Of a DNA stretch of 64,000 nt, positions 8,626 through 16,475 are shown piece after piece; the first letter of the stretch is position 1, and each line of letters starts with the position of its first letter. Position numbers and translations under genes: made by a program. Source of the DNA: Bacteroidales bacterium (GTDB lineage: Bacteria; Bacteroidota; Bacteroidia; Bacteroidales; UBA932); assembly GCA_017469745.1 (NCBI GenBank), contig JAFUFS010000018.1, positions 1 through 64,000 on the forward strand, read 5' to 3'. The notes beneath the pieces are model-generated. The model saw only the letters and a program-made list of their open reading frames with translations. It was not told the DNA's origin and made no database searches.

Positions 8626-9723
8626 CTAAGCATTTATTGTATTCATGATTATTTCTTCTCCGGCATCGGCCGAATCCAGGCCGGCCTGATGGGCTATGAC
8701 CTTGCAGGCTCCGCGGAAATTGACCTCGCGAAGCTTCTCGCTTAGGCCCTCGGGATGGTCGCTCGTCCGGAGCCTTATAGGCTCGAGGGCCGGGGTGTTG
8801 TGCTCCGAACCGAAGGTCACCGTGAACCCCTCGTCCTCAAGGTAGGAAGCATATTCCTCAAGCACCTTGGTGGTGTTCCTCGTTGTGATGAACTCGGCCG
8901 AGGTTATTCCTCTCTTCTTCAGGGTGTCTGCAGCCTTCTGAAGGTCTCCTTCGAAGTCCGTGAATTCTCCCTTGGCGTTGTCGGCCAGGAACGGATAGGT
9001 GGGGATGCCGCCTGCAGCCTTGATGATCTCGCAGACAGTCTCCATCGGCAGGAACGCCTTCGGATCCTCGGGGACGAAGGCAGCACCTCCGGCTTTCAGG
9101 AGCCTGGAACGGATCTCGTTCTCGACTGCTGCGGCATTGTCCGGAGAAGCCTTGAGAGGGACGCCGAAGAGCTTTTCATAGACCGGGACGACGTCGATAA
9201 AACGGGCTTCGACTTCCATCCTCACGGCCTTCGCCAGATGGCGCTCACGGACGGATCCCTTGGTCAGGTCCTTTACGATCCTCCTGAAATCCAAGTTGAA
9301 TCCTGCTCCCACGGCATCCAGATGGGCATTGAGCTTGGCGCACATCCTCTCGACCTGCAGGTTGGACTCGTTCCTTACATCTTCAAGGAGCTTCGCCTCC
9401 CTTCCCTTCAGGATCACCGGGAAAGAAAGACCCTTGCCGCTGATGTAGGTACGGCCGGGATTGTTGGGGTCGTTGACCCTCAAGCCAGCAGCCTGGTCCT
9501 CGCTGTTCAGGGAGATGAATTCGATGTTGAACATCGGGCATAGACTCCTGTCCTTGCAGCCGGCGCTCCACTCCGAGTACCCGTCCATGGAATAAAAGTC
9601 ATTTATACCCACAACCTTGACTCCTTCCGAAGCGGCCATGTCAAGGGCCTGGTCCACATCAGCGAAAGCGCTGAAAGAATAGGGAGTGTGCATGTGGGCG
9701 TTGACGTCGATGAGATTCTTCAT
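8626..9723 (-). CDS. PHP-domain metal-dependent hydrolase-like protein in the rhamnose cluster
   Basis: A 365-residue cytoplasmic protein starting MKNLIDVNAHMHTPYSF. The first PHP motif (His10-x-His12) and GINDFYSMDGY, where other PHP enzymes have a metal-binding Asp/His region, identify a polymerase-and-histidinol-phosphatase fold; a later GSEHNTPALEP segment supplies more likely metal ligands. The ATG at 9723 is preferred over upstream in-frame codons because the latter run through the promoter region. It is the first gene of a minus-strand unit with two aldolases. A phosphatase or cyclic-ester hydrolase step in deoxysugar catabolism is possible, but no function can be assigned from sequence alone. 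Confidence 0.82.
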   Translation of the reverse strand: MKNLIDVNAHMHTPYSFSAFADVDQALDMAASEGVKVVGINDFYSMDGYSEWSAGCKDRSLCPMFNIEFISLNSEDQAAGLRVNDPNNPGRTYISGKGLSFPVILKGREAKLLEDVRNESNLQVERMCAKLNAHLDAVGAGFNLDFRRIVKDLTKGSVRERHLAKAVRMEVEARFIDVVPVYEKLFGVPLKASPDNAAAVENEIRSRLLKAGGAAFVPEDPKAFLPMETVCEIIKAAGGIPTYPFLADNAKGEFTDFEGDLQKAADTLKKRGITSAEFITTRNTTKVLEEYASYLEDEGFTVTFGSEHNTPALEPIRLRTSDHPEGLSEKLREVNFRGACKVIAHQAGLDSADAGEEIIMNTINA

Positions 9724-9746
9724 TTCAGATTTGGATTTTGTAAGTT

Positions 9747-9772
9747 CAAATTTAGCAAAAATTATAACTTTG
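9747..9772. promoter_or_regulatory. Divergent -7 boxes between PHP and GH78 genes
   Basis: On the minus strand TAAATTTG (9754-9747) fits the TAnnTTTG -7 consensus for the PHP-aldolase unit. On the plus strand TAACTTTG (9765-9772) fits it for the rhamnosidase and lies only 5 nt before its ATG. Neither has a TTG at exactly 19 nt. The two genes share a 54-nt intergenic space, so they may share a regulator. Confidence 0.45.
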
Positions 9773-9777
9773 TGTTC

Positions 9778-11511
9778 ATGAAAAGACTTACAATCCTCAT
9801 CGTTTGCTGCCTGGTCCTGGCCGGAGGACACTTAGCAGCCCAGGAACGGCCCGGAGTCCAGAGAAAGGAGGCCGAATTCGTGGAAGAATACCTCACTCCC
9901 ACCAGGATCATGAAAGTGTCCGGGGATGTGAGGGGACAGGAACTGCTGCTCAAGCCCTATGTCGGACAGGTCTCCACCACAGAACCCTCCGTGGCGGTAC
10001 TCAAGAGCACCAAGTCGGGCAGGGCTTCCATACTGTTCGACTTCGGGAAGGAACTTCAGGGAGGGGTCCAGATCATCAGGGCAATCTCTTCAGACAAAAA
10101 GGCTGCCGTCTTCCACCTTTGCTTCGGCGAATCAGTGACAGAAGCGATGAGCAGCGTTGACGCTGAGGGTGCTACGGCCACCAACGAGCATTCAGTGAGG
10201 GATTTCGAGACTTCTGTCCCGTGGCTGGGCTCGATGATGACAGGCGAGACCGGATTCCGATTCCTGAGGGTTGACCTTATCAGCGAAGATGTGGAAGTGC
10301 CGATCGTCGCAGTCAGGGCAGTGTCCCGCTACCTGGACATCCCCTACCTCGGCTCCTTCAAGTGCGATGACGAAAGGATCAACAGGATCTGGGAAACCGG
10401 TGCTTACACCGTCCACCTCAACATGCAGGACTACCTCTGGGACGGCATCAAAAGGGACCGCCTGGTCTGGATCGGCGACATGCACCCGGAAGTCATGACA
10501 GTCGGCACCGTATTCGGCAACCACGAAGTCGTCCGCAAGAGCCTCGACTACGTCCGCGACGGCACACCCGCCTCATCATGGATGAACGGAATATGCTCAT
10601 ATTCATTGTGGTGGATCATCATCCACCATCATCTCTACTGGTACTACGGCGACAAGGATTATCTTTCCGCCCAGAAGGCCTACCTCACCGAACTCCTGCG
10701 GAACGTGATGAAGAACATCGACGGCAACAAGGAGGCGTACAAGAGCGGTCGCTTCATCGACTGGCCCACCAACGACAATCCGGATGCCATACATGCCGGC
10801 CTTCAGGCCCTGACCGTCAGGGCCCTGGAGGCAGGAGCCGATCTCGCCGGGTGGCTCTCCGATCCGGCCCTTGCCAAGGAATGCCGGGATGCCGCCGTCA
10901 AACTCAGGACCTATGTCCCCGACAACAAGGGCAACAAGGAAGCTGCGGCCCTGCTCGCCATAGAAGGGATGCTTGACTCCAAGACGGCCCGCGACATAAT
11001 CGTCAAGGACGGAGCCAAGGATTTCACCTCCTTCATGGGGTATTACATGCTCGAGGCCCTCGCCAAGAACGGCAGCTACTCTGATGCCCTCGAACTCATC
11101 TCTGAATATTGGGGCAGGATGCTGGACCTGGGTGCCACGACGTTCTGGGAGGATTTCAACTACATGGATTCTAAGAACGCCGCCAGGATAGACGAGTTCG
11201 TACCGGAAGGGAAATTCGACATCCACGCAGACGGAGGAGCCTATTGCTACGTCGGCCTCCGCCACAGCTTCTGCCACGGCTGGGCTTCCGGGCCGACTGC
11301 CTGGCTGAGCCAGCACATCCTGGGAGTAGAACCCGCTTCACCCGGATTCAGGACTGTAAGGATCCGCCCTCACCTTGGGAACCTCAAATGGGTGGAAGGG
11401 AACTTCCCCACTCCCTACGGTGTGATCCACGTCACCCACAGCAGGAAGCCCGACGGCCAGATCTCCTCCATGGTCGAACTTCCAGACGGCGTCGAACTGG
11501 TCGCAGAATAA
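9778..11511 (+). CDS. GH78-family alpha-L-rhamnosidase
   Basis: A 577-residue secreted enzyme with a signal peptide (MKRLTILIVCCLVLAGGHLAAQ). The central (alpha/alpha)6 barrel carries DGIKRDRLVWIGDMHPE, matching the GH78 signature D-x3-RD-x-R-x2-W-x-GD that supplies catalytic carboxylates; DFNYMDSKNAARIDEF and CHGWASGPTAWLSQHILG are typical of the barrel end, and a C-terminal beta-sandwich (FRTVRIRPHLG) follows. The ATG at 9778 is chosen because it starts the signal peptide. It is shorter than many GH78 enzymes because the N-terminal carbohydrate-binding domains are reduced. It should hydrolyse terminal alpha-L-rhamnose from plant glycans in the periplasm, feeding the divergent catabolic genes. 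Confidence 0.87.
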   Translation: MKRLTILIVCCLVLAGGHLAAQERPGVQRKEAEFVEEYLTPTRIMKVSGDVRGQELLLKPYVGQVSTTEPSVAVLKSTKSGRASILFDFGKELQGGVQIIRAISSDKKAAVFHLCFGESVTEAMSSVDAEGATATNEHSVRDFETSVPWLGSMMTGETGFRFLRVDLISEDVEVPIVAVRAVSRYLDIPYLGSFKCDDERINRIWETGAYTVHLNMQDYLWDGIKRDRLVWIGDMHPEVMTVGTVFGNHEVVRKSLDYVRDGTPASSWMNGICSYSLWWIIIHHHLYWYYGDKDYLSAQKAYLTELLRNVMKNIDGNKEAYKSGRFIDWPTNDNPDAIHAGLQALTVRALEAGADLAGWLSDPALAKECRDAAVKLRTYVPDNKGNKEAAALLAIEGMLDSKTARDIIVKDGAKDFTSFMGYYMLEALAKNGSYSDALELISEYWGRMLDLGATTFWEDFNYMDSKNAARIDEFVPEGKFDIHADGGAYCYVGLRHSFCHGWASGPTAWLSQHILGVEPASPGFRTVRIRPHLGNLKWVEGNFPTPYGVIHVTHSRKPDGQISSMVELPDGVELVAE

Positions 11512-11523
11512 CAAAACAAAAAC

Positions 11524-11550
11524 CGGCTTCAGAGATCCTGAAGCCGTTTT
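11524..11550 (+). terminator. Rho-independent terminator after the rhamnosidase
   Basis: CGGCTTCAG (11524-11532) pairs perfectly with CTGAAGCCG (11538-11546) around a 5-nt loop and is followed by TTTT. An A-rich stretch precedes it, so it could also stop transcription entering from the right. Confidence 0.85.
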
Positions 11551-11910
11551 CGTGCGTTCCCCTGTCAAATTGTCGAACTGTTTTCAGGGCAATGCAGGAA
11601 GTATATGAGTTCTCCCTCTGGTTGGAGGTGTACAATTAAAAAAACCGAGGGGATAGGAGTAGAGCGCCTTGCGGCGAGAGCCTCTGTTCAAGCTACCTTG
11701 GATACCCTAATATCTGCGGTAGTGACTTCGTACTCTCTCTGTCTTGCCATTGCGCCGGCGTTTATATGCCCTCACTCTGACAAGCCTTCGAACCTCCACC
11801 CTAATGGAGATTAGAACCAATGTTAGATAAGTTCTCATTTTAGATAAGTTATATGTTACAGAGTGAAAGAACTATCAGGCCTTGCATTCAGCACCTCCCC
11901 TCGGTTAAGG

Positions 11911-11977
11911 TCTAAAAAAACAGACACCCACTTAGGGATGGATGCCTGTATTCGGAAGTCTCTGTAACGAAACTTAT
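11911..11977 (-). ncRNA. Candidate short RNA beside the Rep gene
   Basis: A strong promoter (11984-12013) would start a minus-strand transcript near 11977, and a strong terminator ends near 11914, predicting an RNA of about 65 nt with no room for a normal gene. It lies immediately downstream of the Rep reading frame on the same strand and its 5' end carries one arm of a long inverted repeat. It could be a replication-control RNA or a 3' regulatory RNA. Existence of the transcript is inferred from promoter and terminator only. Confidence 0.4.
11914..11949 (-). terminator. Rho-independent terminator on the minus strand
   Basis: Read on the minus strand, ACAGGCATCCA (11949-11939) pairs with TGGGTGTCTGT (11930-11920), an 11-bp stem with G-T pairs, followed by a run of seven T (11920-11914). 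It is about 100 nt past the Rep stop and also ends the candidate short RNA. Confidence 0.8.
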
Positions 11978-11983
11978 CTTTTG

Positions 11984-12013
11984 CAAAGGTACAAATTCTT
12001 TTCAATCGTGCAA
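11984..12013 (-). promoter_or_regulatory. Strong Bacteroidota promoter downstream of Rep
   Basis: On the minus strand TTG (12013-12011), exactly 19 nt, then TACCTTTG (11991-11984). This is a full match to TTG-N19-TAnnTTTG. It lies between the Rep stop codon and the terminator at 11914-11949, so its product should be a short RNA. Confidence 0.7.
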
Positions 12014-12046
12014 CATCTACCGAGTATTTTTGATCTGGAAAGTTCA

Positions 12047-12970
12047 TCATCTTACGACTTCCAGCAACTTCTCTTTTGACCAAGTGGAGGAACCCGCCGG
12101 CAGAGACTCCATGAGTTCCCTAAATGGTCGCATGGCTTTTGCGATTCCCCCGCCTTTGTACTCCCTAAGTTTGGCCTCAACTTTAGCCAAATCAAAGCCG
12201 CAATCCTCCAAAACCAACCTTTGCCAGTAGGTCTTCCATGTATCCTGCACATTTGCCTCTGTATCCTCTTGGATTACATCGTTAAGAAAATCCTCAATAG
12301 GATTTCTTCCAGACCGAAGGACTTCTTCGAGAGTCGTTCCTGTTATTGCCAGCGTATCCCGTATTGCCTGCTGCGAGTTGAGGTTCATTTCAAAACGGCA
12401 TATTCCTTCATACCTTCCCTCAAGGCCATATCTTGCCTTAAATGCCTGTCCTGTGCTTCTCATCATCTCTGCTTCTTTATCGTATAGTGTTATCCTCCTT
12501 TTATACCTACGGCCTGTGACATTTTTCTCTATGATTAGGTTCCCGTTTCGCTCCAACTTGCAGACATACGACTGGTAGTTCTTTATATGTCCTCGAATAA
12601 ACCGATTGAGAGAGGGAATGTTTGCTATTGGTATGTCCTTGGTCACATCGCACTTAACAACTTGAGCATACATCATCTTCTCAATATCAATTTCGCAAAA
12701 ACCAAGGGCATTGATACGTTGGAAGCATTCCTGAATTGTGTTGAGGTTGATAAGTTCTGGATAGCGCTCGCCAAGTACCTTCCCGGTAAATTCTATTGTC
12801 ACCTCTCCCTTATCATAGTTGATTTCAATGTTAAGTTTGAACGGCTGTTTTATGGACAAGGCTATACTGACTGTTCTCCCGCCTCTGGTTTTCATTTCGA
12901 AATTAGCTGGATCAAAAACCACAATACTGTCCAGCGTACTTACCAACTTCAATTTATCAAACGATATCAC
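12047..12970 (-). CDS. Plasmid-type replication initiation protein (Rep_trans/phage CRI-like)
   Basis: A 307-residue protein beginning at a GTG (MISFDKLKL). Recognisable features are TIEFTGKVLGERYPELIN, a CDVTKDI segment like the D-x-T-x-D motif of rolling-circle initiators, RRITLYDKEAEM, and RFEMNLNS, followed by a helical C-terminal region. The order is like that of Rep proteins of small Bacteroidales plasmids and more distantly of Rep_trans/gene II-type ssDNA initiators; I cannot prove which without a profile search. It is co-directional with a NUMOD3-like small gene 63 nt upstream. In a chromosomal setting it suggests that the element excises and replicates as a circle. No relaxase is present nearby. 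Confidence 0.72.
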   Translation of the reverse strand: MISFDKLKLVSTLDSIVVFDPANFEMKTRGGRTVSIALSIKQPFKLNIEINYDKGEVTIEFTGKVLGERYPELINLNTIQECFQRINALGFCEIDIEKMMYAQVVKCDVTKDIPIANIPSLNRFIRGHIKNYQSYVCKLERNGNLIIEKNVTGRRYKRRITLYDKEAEMMRSTGQAFKARYGLEGRYEGICRFEMNLNSQQAIRDTLAITGTTLEEVLRSGRNPIEDFLNDVIQEDTEANVQDTWKTYWQRLVLEDCGFDLAKVEAKLREYKGGGIAKAMRPFRELMESLPAGSSTWSKEKLLEVVR

Positions 12971-13033
12971 CTCTAATCATCATCTTCACTCCGGTTATTT
13001 TTGACCGCACCCTCACCTTGATAAGTAATAATG

Positions 13034-13234
13034 TCACGCCCCAATAAGGTCTTTCACCGTTGTATGCCCGCTTTCCGTGTCTGGACGGTGAGGAACCGTC
13101 TGCCAGTAATCCTTCATCGCTTGGCTGATATGCAGGCGATGTTCCGCGCTCTTGGGCTTGTTTGCCGTGGCTTGGCTAATCTTCTCCCGGTGCTCGTCAG
13201 AGAGCTCCCGGTACTGCCGCTTGAATTCTTTCAT
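13034..13234 (-). CDS. Small NUMOD3-like DNA-binding protein
   Basis: A 66-residue basic protein: MKEFKRQYRELSDEHREKI then SQATANKPKSAEHRLHISQAM. The repeated S-x-EHR-x-x-IS-(x)n pattern resembles NUMOD3 helix-turn-helix motifs that accompany homing-type nucleases and replication genes, followed by DYWQTVPHRP. There is no nuclease domain. It precedes Rep on the same strand by 63 nt and could be its accessory DNA-binding protein or regulator. The length and motif repetition argue that the gene is real; function is inferred. Confidence 0.6.
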   Translation of the reverse strand: MKEFKRQYRELSDEHREKISQATANKPKSAEHRLHISQAMKDYWQTVPHRPDTESGHTTVKDLIGA

Positions 13235-13323
13235 ATTCTTCCCGACGCTTATATGTCGGCCTCCACTAATAAATATGCTAACCCCCGCAAAAAAGAAAAG
13301 TGTAGTAGCCGATGAAAAAGCTG

Positions 13324-13371
13324 GTCTAGTAGGATGATGTCATGTTCGACACGACACCAGGGCTACTAGAC
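13324..13371. repeat. Perfect 9-bp inverted repeat with 30-nt centre
   Basis: GTCTAGTAG (13324-13332) and CTACTAGAC (13363-13371) are exact reverse complements. The centre contains a smaller TGTTCGACA hairpin. Such a cruciform-prone site about 100 nt from the start of the Rep unit is a candidate origin or recombinase binding site. Confidence 0.5.
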
Positions 13372-13671
13372 TTGGCTCTCCAGACCGAATTCCTTCTGGC
13401 TTACGTCGCAGCGTTGAGGCCACAGGGGGATGAGAGGGTGGCTGAGAGGTGGATTCGTTGCCGGACAAACGGGCAAATTTCAACCCTGTATCCACCTCAA
13501 TCCCCGATTCCCCAAAAGAGTTTCGGCGAGAAATATGTCCGGTTACCAGAGGTGGAGTCAGGAGTGTCTTGTATCAGTTTTGAAATGTATCAGGATAATC
13601 TTGCCAGCAAGGCAGACACACCCTCAAAACTGTATCACATTGACCTAAAAGATTATTGGAGATGCTCTCTC

Positions 13672-13702
13672 TTGATAATCCCGAAAAGAAATCCTACATT
13701 TG
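13672..13702 (+). promoter_or_regulatory. Promoter for the 42-aa peptide and surface lipoprotein genes
   Basis: TTG (13672-13674), 20 nt, then TACATTTG (13695-13702): a near-ideal Bacteroidota promoter pointing to the two genes at 13992-16460. It implies a 5' leader of roughly 280 nt. Confidence 0.6.
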
Positions 13703-13991
13703 CAATGTCTGGAAACAGATGTACATATTAGCGAAGTGTTTTCGCGTCCTTTGTAGGAAATGTGGAAATTTCAATGACAGAAGGGCTCGGATATGCTTTC
13801 CGCTCGTGCATTGGTTATGCTGTGAGCTCCGGTTCTCGGAGCAGTACTCCATATCAGGCCGAGTGTGGAGTATTATCAGTAGTTTGTCTCTGTCACGGCC
13901 TCCACAGCCTCCTACAAGATAAGCGAAAGTGGCTCCACACTTTTGTATTACCCGGTTTCCAAGGAGTCCAGAACCATATTCAAGCCTTGCT

Positions 13992-14120
13992 ATGAAGCAG
14001 GAAAACAGCAAAGAAATGTACCTCACCCCAGAGGTGGAAGAGTTCGTTCTTTCAATTGAAGCACCTATCGCACAGAGTCAGACAGAACCTATCGTTGATG
14101 ACCCGGATAATCCGATGTAG
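13992..14120 (+). CDS. Small 42-residue protein preceding the surface lipoprotein
   Basis: ATG at 13992 opens a 42-residue frame: MKQENSKEMYLTPEVEEF followed by VLSIEAPIAQSQTEPIVDD and PDNPM. It has no signal peptide or membrane helix. The pattern Y-x-x-PEVE...(I/A)-x-QS followed by an acidic tail recurs in short proteins placed before fimbrillin-type lipoprotein genes in Bacteroidales, as far as I recall. It ends 3 nt before the ATG of the large lipoprotein, so the two are almost certainly co-translated. Possible roles are a precursor peptide or an assembly partner; neither can be shown. Confidence 0.6.
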   Translation: MKQENSKEMYLTPEVEEFVLSIEAPIAQSQTEPIVDDPDNPM

Positions 14121-14123
14121 GCC

Positions 14124-16460
14124 ATGAGAAAGAGTGTAATTTTATCGCTGGGCGTCATTGCCGTATTGGCAGGATGCCAGTTTGAGGAGTCATACCAAGA
14201 GGACTCTCTCAATGGTTTTGATGTCTCTTTAGAGAGCATTATCTCTGAACCCGAGACGAAGACGTATGCAGATGAACAGCACTTGGTTGTTTGGCATAAT
14301 GATGACCGGGTGTCTGTATTCGAGAAGAAGGAGTACTGGGAGGAATACAAATACACTGGGCGTACAGGAACCACTGGTGGCCGGCTCACAAAAGTAACGA
14401 GCGAAGGTTCCGGCACCGGCGGGGATTTGGATTATTATTATGCAGTCTATCCCCACTCCGAATTGAATGGCTTCAATAATCAGGGCCACCTGTTGTTGAC
14501 ACTTCCGCATGAGCAACCTTATGACGAGTTTTCCTTTGGACGAGGAACCAATTTGATGGTCTCAGCCTCGGAGGAAGATAGCTTTGCATTCAAGAATATC
14601 GGAGGATATTTGGTGTTCAAGCTCTATGGCGAAGGAGTGTCCGTGTCTTCCATTCGTGTAGCAGGTAACAATGGCGAGGAGATAACGGGTGATATAGATG
14701 TAGTAGTGTCTCCTGGAACGGATCCTGTGACAACAATGTCAACGGCCCGTTATGCGGTTAAGTACAACGATGCGGTCTTGGTTTGTGACCCTCCGGTAGC
14801 ACTTGGCGCAACGGCGGCAGAATACAAGGAGTTCTGGTTCGTTCTTCCCCCGATGACATTTACAGGCGGATTCTCCATTGAGGTTACGACATCTGATGGG
14901 AATGTCTGGACAAAGACTACTGGGAATGCCTGGACAATAAAGCGGAACCATTATAGCCCAGTGTCAGCGATGGAAGTGGTGGTTGATGATAATACTCACG
15001 ACCAGAACATCGATTTTGCATATGATTGGGTAAAAAGCAGATTGGTGGGGTCCTTTGACACAAATGGTGATGGAGAGATTTCACTTGCTGAGGCAGCAGC
15101 AGTAACAAGTATTGGAACTCTGTTTGAGAATTCTGATGCTCAGGGGGATTACACCTTTGACGAATTTCGTTTCTTCACAGGAGTAAAAACGCTTGAAGGT
15201 GGGGCATTCCGGAGAAATACCATGGTAAGTATCGTGCTACCAAATGGCCTTACCACAATTGATGCTTATGCTTTTTCAACATCTAAGCGACCAATCAGTA
15301 TAACGGTTCCTCCAACTCTATCATGTATCAAGAAATATGCTTTTTTTGAATCAACAAACGGATGCGATGTCTATATCTCCGACTTATCTGCATGGTGCCA
15401 AATAGAGTTTGGTGCAAACCCCTTATCGGCTGGGATCTGGCTTAATAGCAATAGTAAAGGTAACATATATTTAAATGGAGAGCTTATTAGCTCGCTATCT
15501 ATTCCTGAATCAGTATCAACAATCCCACAAAATAGTTTCTCTGGGAGTACAATTAAGGAACTTTTTTTACACACATCAGTAATAAGCATTGGCGAGAATG
15601 CTTTCACTAACTCATTACTGCAGACGGTTGGTTTTAACGAAGGCTTAAATAGCATAGGAAGCCAAGCATTTGCTAGTTGCACATCTTTAACGCGCGTTGA
15701 TCTTCCATCCAGTATTAGTTCTATAGGGATGATGGCCTTTTATAACTGCACTTCTTTGACTTCGATAACTATATATGCGGTCACACCTCCTGCTGGTGGA
15801 ACAATGATGTTTGAGTCAACAAACGAGTGCCCTATTTATGTCCCAGCAGAATCCGTTGAGGAATATAAGACTGCGCAGTATTGGAGCAACTACGCAGACA
15901 GGATTCAAGCGATTCCAGAAGCTATTGATTTGGGACTTTCTGTCAAATGGGCCTCATTTAATATTGGAGCTTCAACCCCTGAGGAAGTTGGATATAAATT
16001 TGCTTGGGGAGAGACTGAGCCGAAGAGCAACTTTTCTTGGGAGACGTATAAGTGGTGTAACGGGACCGAAAAATCTCTAACCAAATACAATTCAAATAGC
16101 GAATTCGGAACAGTAGATAACAAGTCAATTCTTGACGAAGAAGATGATGCCGCCCATGTGATGTATGGAGGGCCTTGGAGAATGCCAACCAGAGAAGAAG
16201 CCAACGAGCTTTATACGTATTGCGAAATAGATGTCAATTATTCGGATGAAATTGTTACGTTCACAAGCAAAATCAATGGGAATTCTATCGTTTTCCCGAT
16301 GACGTCTTACCGCAATTTAAATGTTTGGACAAAGAGTCTATCCCGTTACTCATCTACCCCTGTCCATGCTGCGTATATTTATCAATCTTCTAATAACAAT
16401 GACTGCTGGGAGGATTATCGTTTTGGCGGGGCTAATATACGCGCCGTTTTTGCCGAGTAA
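14124..16460 (+). CDS. Large surface lipoprotein: fimbrillin-like, BspA leucine-rich and FISUMP domains
   Basis: A 778-residue mosaic. A lipoprotein signal ends at Cys18 (LAGC). Residues about 30-290 resemble a Mfa/FimA fimbrillin-like beta domain (ETKTYADEQ, WHNDDRVSVF, YYAVYPHSE). An EF-hand-like loop (DTNGDGEISLAEA) starts near residue 312. Residues about 335-590 are BspA-type LRR_5 repeats (IGENAFTNS, IGSQAFASC, IGMMAFYNC). From about residue 600 a FISUMP domain follows (AIDLGLSVKWASFNIGAS, FAWGETEPKSNFSWETYKW, GGPWRMPTREEANELY). It should be anchored at the outer membrane and bind a surface or polymer target. Base composition is visibly AT-richer than the surrounding chromosome, consistent with cargo of a mobile element. 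Confidence 0.85.
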   Translation: MRKSVILSLGVIAVLAGCQFEESYQEDSLNGFDVSLESIISEPETKTYADEQHLVVWHNDDRVSVFEKKEYWEEYKYTGRTGTTGGRLTKVTSEGSGTGGDLDYYYAVYPHSELNGFNNQGHLLLTLPHEQPYDEFSFGRGTNLMVSASEEDSFAFKNIGGYLVFKLYGEGVSVSSIRVAGNNGEEITGDIDVVVSPGTDPVTTMSTARYAVKYNDAVLVCDPPVALGATAAEYKEFWFVLPPMTFTGGFSIEVTTSDGNVWTKTTGNAWTIKRNHYSPVSAMEVVVDDNTHDQNIDFAYDWVKSRLVGSFDTNGDGEISLAEAAAVTSIGTLFENSDAQGDYTFDEFRFFTGVKTLEGGAFRRNTMVSIVLPNGLTTIDAYAFSTSKRPISITVPPTLSCIKKYAFFESTNGCDVYISDLSAWCQIEFGANPLSAGIWLNSNSKGNIYLNGELISSLSIPESVSTIPQNSFSGSTIKELFLHTSVISIGENAFTNSLLQTVGFNEGLNSIGSQAFASCTSLTRVDLPSSISSIGMMAFYNCTSLTSITIYAVTPPAGGTMMFESTNECPIYVPAESVEEYKTAQYWSNYADRIQAIPEAIDLGLSVKWASFNIGASTPEEVGYKFAWGETEPKSNFSWETYKWCNGTEKSLTKYNSNSEFGTVDNKSILDEEDDAAHVMYGGPWRMPTREEANELYTYCEIDVNYSDEIVTFTSKINGNSIVFPMTSYRNLNVWTKSLSRYSSTPVHAAYIYQSSNNNDCWEDYRFGGANIRAVFAE

Positions 16461-16475
16461 AAGATAATATAAACC

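Larger units (their letters stand above)
11842..11979. repeat. Long imperfect inverted repeat around a small transcription unit
   Basis: AGATAAGTT-atat-GTTACAGAG (11842-11863) is complementary to CTCTGTAAC-ga-AACTTATCT (11960-11979; 9 + 9 paired bases with a short internal loop). Together they could close a stem around the terminator hairpin at 11920-11949. The arrangement resembles origin or antisense-RNA regions of small replicons, but that role is inferred. Confidence 0.6.
11551..12046. other. Gene-free left end of the inserted element with repeats
   Basis: About 500 nt with no convincing gene. It holds an inverted repeat AACCGAGGGG (11643-11652) / CCCCTCGGTT (11897-11906), two direct copies of TTAGATAAGTT (11823-11833, 11840-11850) with an inverted copy AACTTATCT (11971-11979), and a minus-strand promoter plus terminator described separately. 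TGCGGTAG at 11715-11722 also occurs at the end of tRNA-Leu (19393-19400) and may mark the left boundary of the element. It could contain an origin of replication for the neighbouring Rep. Confidence 0.5.
13235..13991. other. Long gene-poor intergenic region between Rep unit and surface lipoprotein unit
   Basis: About 750 nt without a convincing gene. It contains a 9-bp perfect inverted repeat (13324-13371), a good plus-strand promoter (13672-13702) and a leader of about 280 nt that can fold: CTTTGTAGGAAATGTGGA near 13750 is nearly complementary to a CCTCCACAGCCTCCTACAAG stretch near 13900. Short open frames here lack any family resemblance. Likely roles are the replication origin of the element and a long 5' leader for the downstream genes. 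Confidence 0.5.

Noticed and set aside
11643..11906. A MITE bounded by AACCGAGGGG and CCCCTCGGTT
   Set aside because: The 10-bp inverted repeat is real, but there is no target duplication and similarity stops at once on both sides, so a transposon-like unit cannot be supported.
11856..12083. A 75-codon minus-strand open frame overlapping the Rep 3' end
   Set aside because: It runs through the promoter and terminator of the candidate short RNA and through the C-terminus of Rep in another frame; no family features.
13342..13731. A 129-codon plus-strand open frame in the element
   Set aside because: It crosses the promoter at 13672-13702 and has no homology-like motif; composition looks non-coding.
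13703..13991. Retron msr/msd-like or diversity-generating element in the structured leader
   Set aside because: No reverse transcriptase is encoded in the window and no template/variable repeat pair was found near the lipoprotein gene.
15120..15900. A CRISPR-like repeat array in the leucine-rich region
   Set aside because: The periodicity is protein-level LRR repetition without conserved DNA repeats or spacers; no cas genes are nearby.
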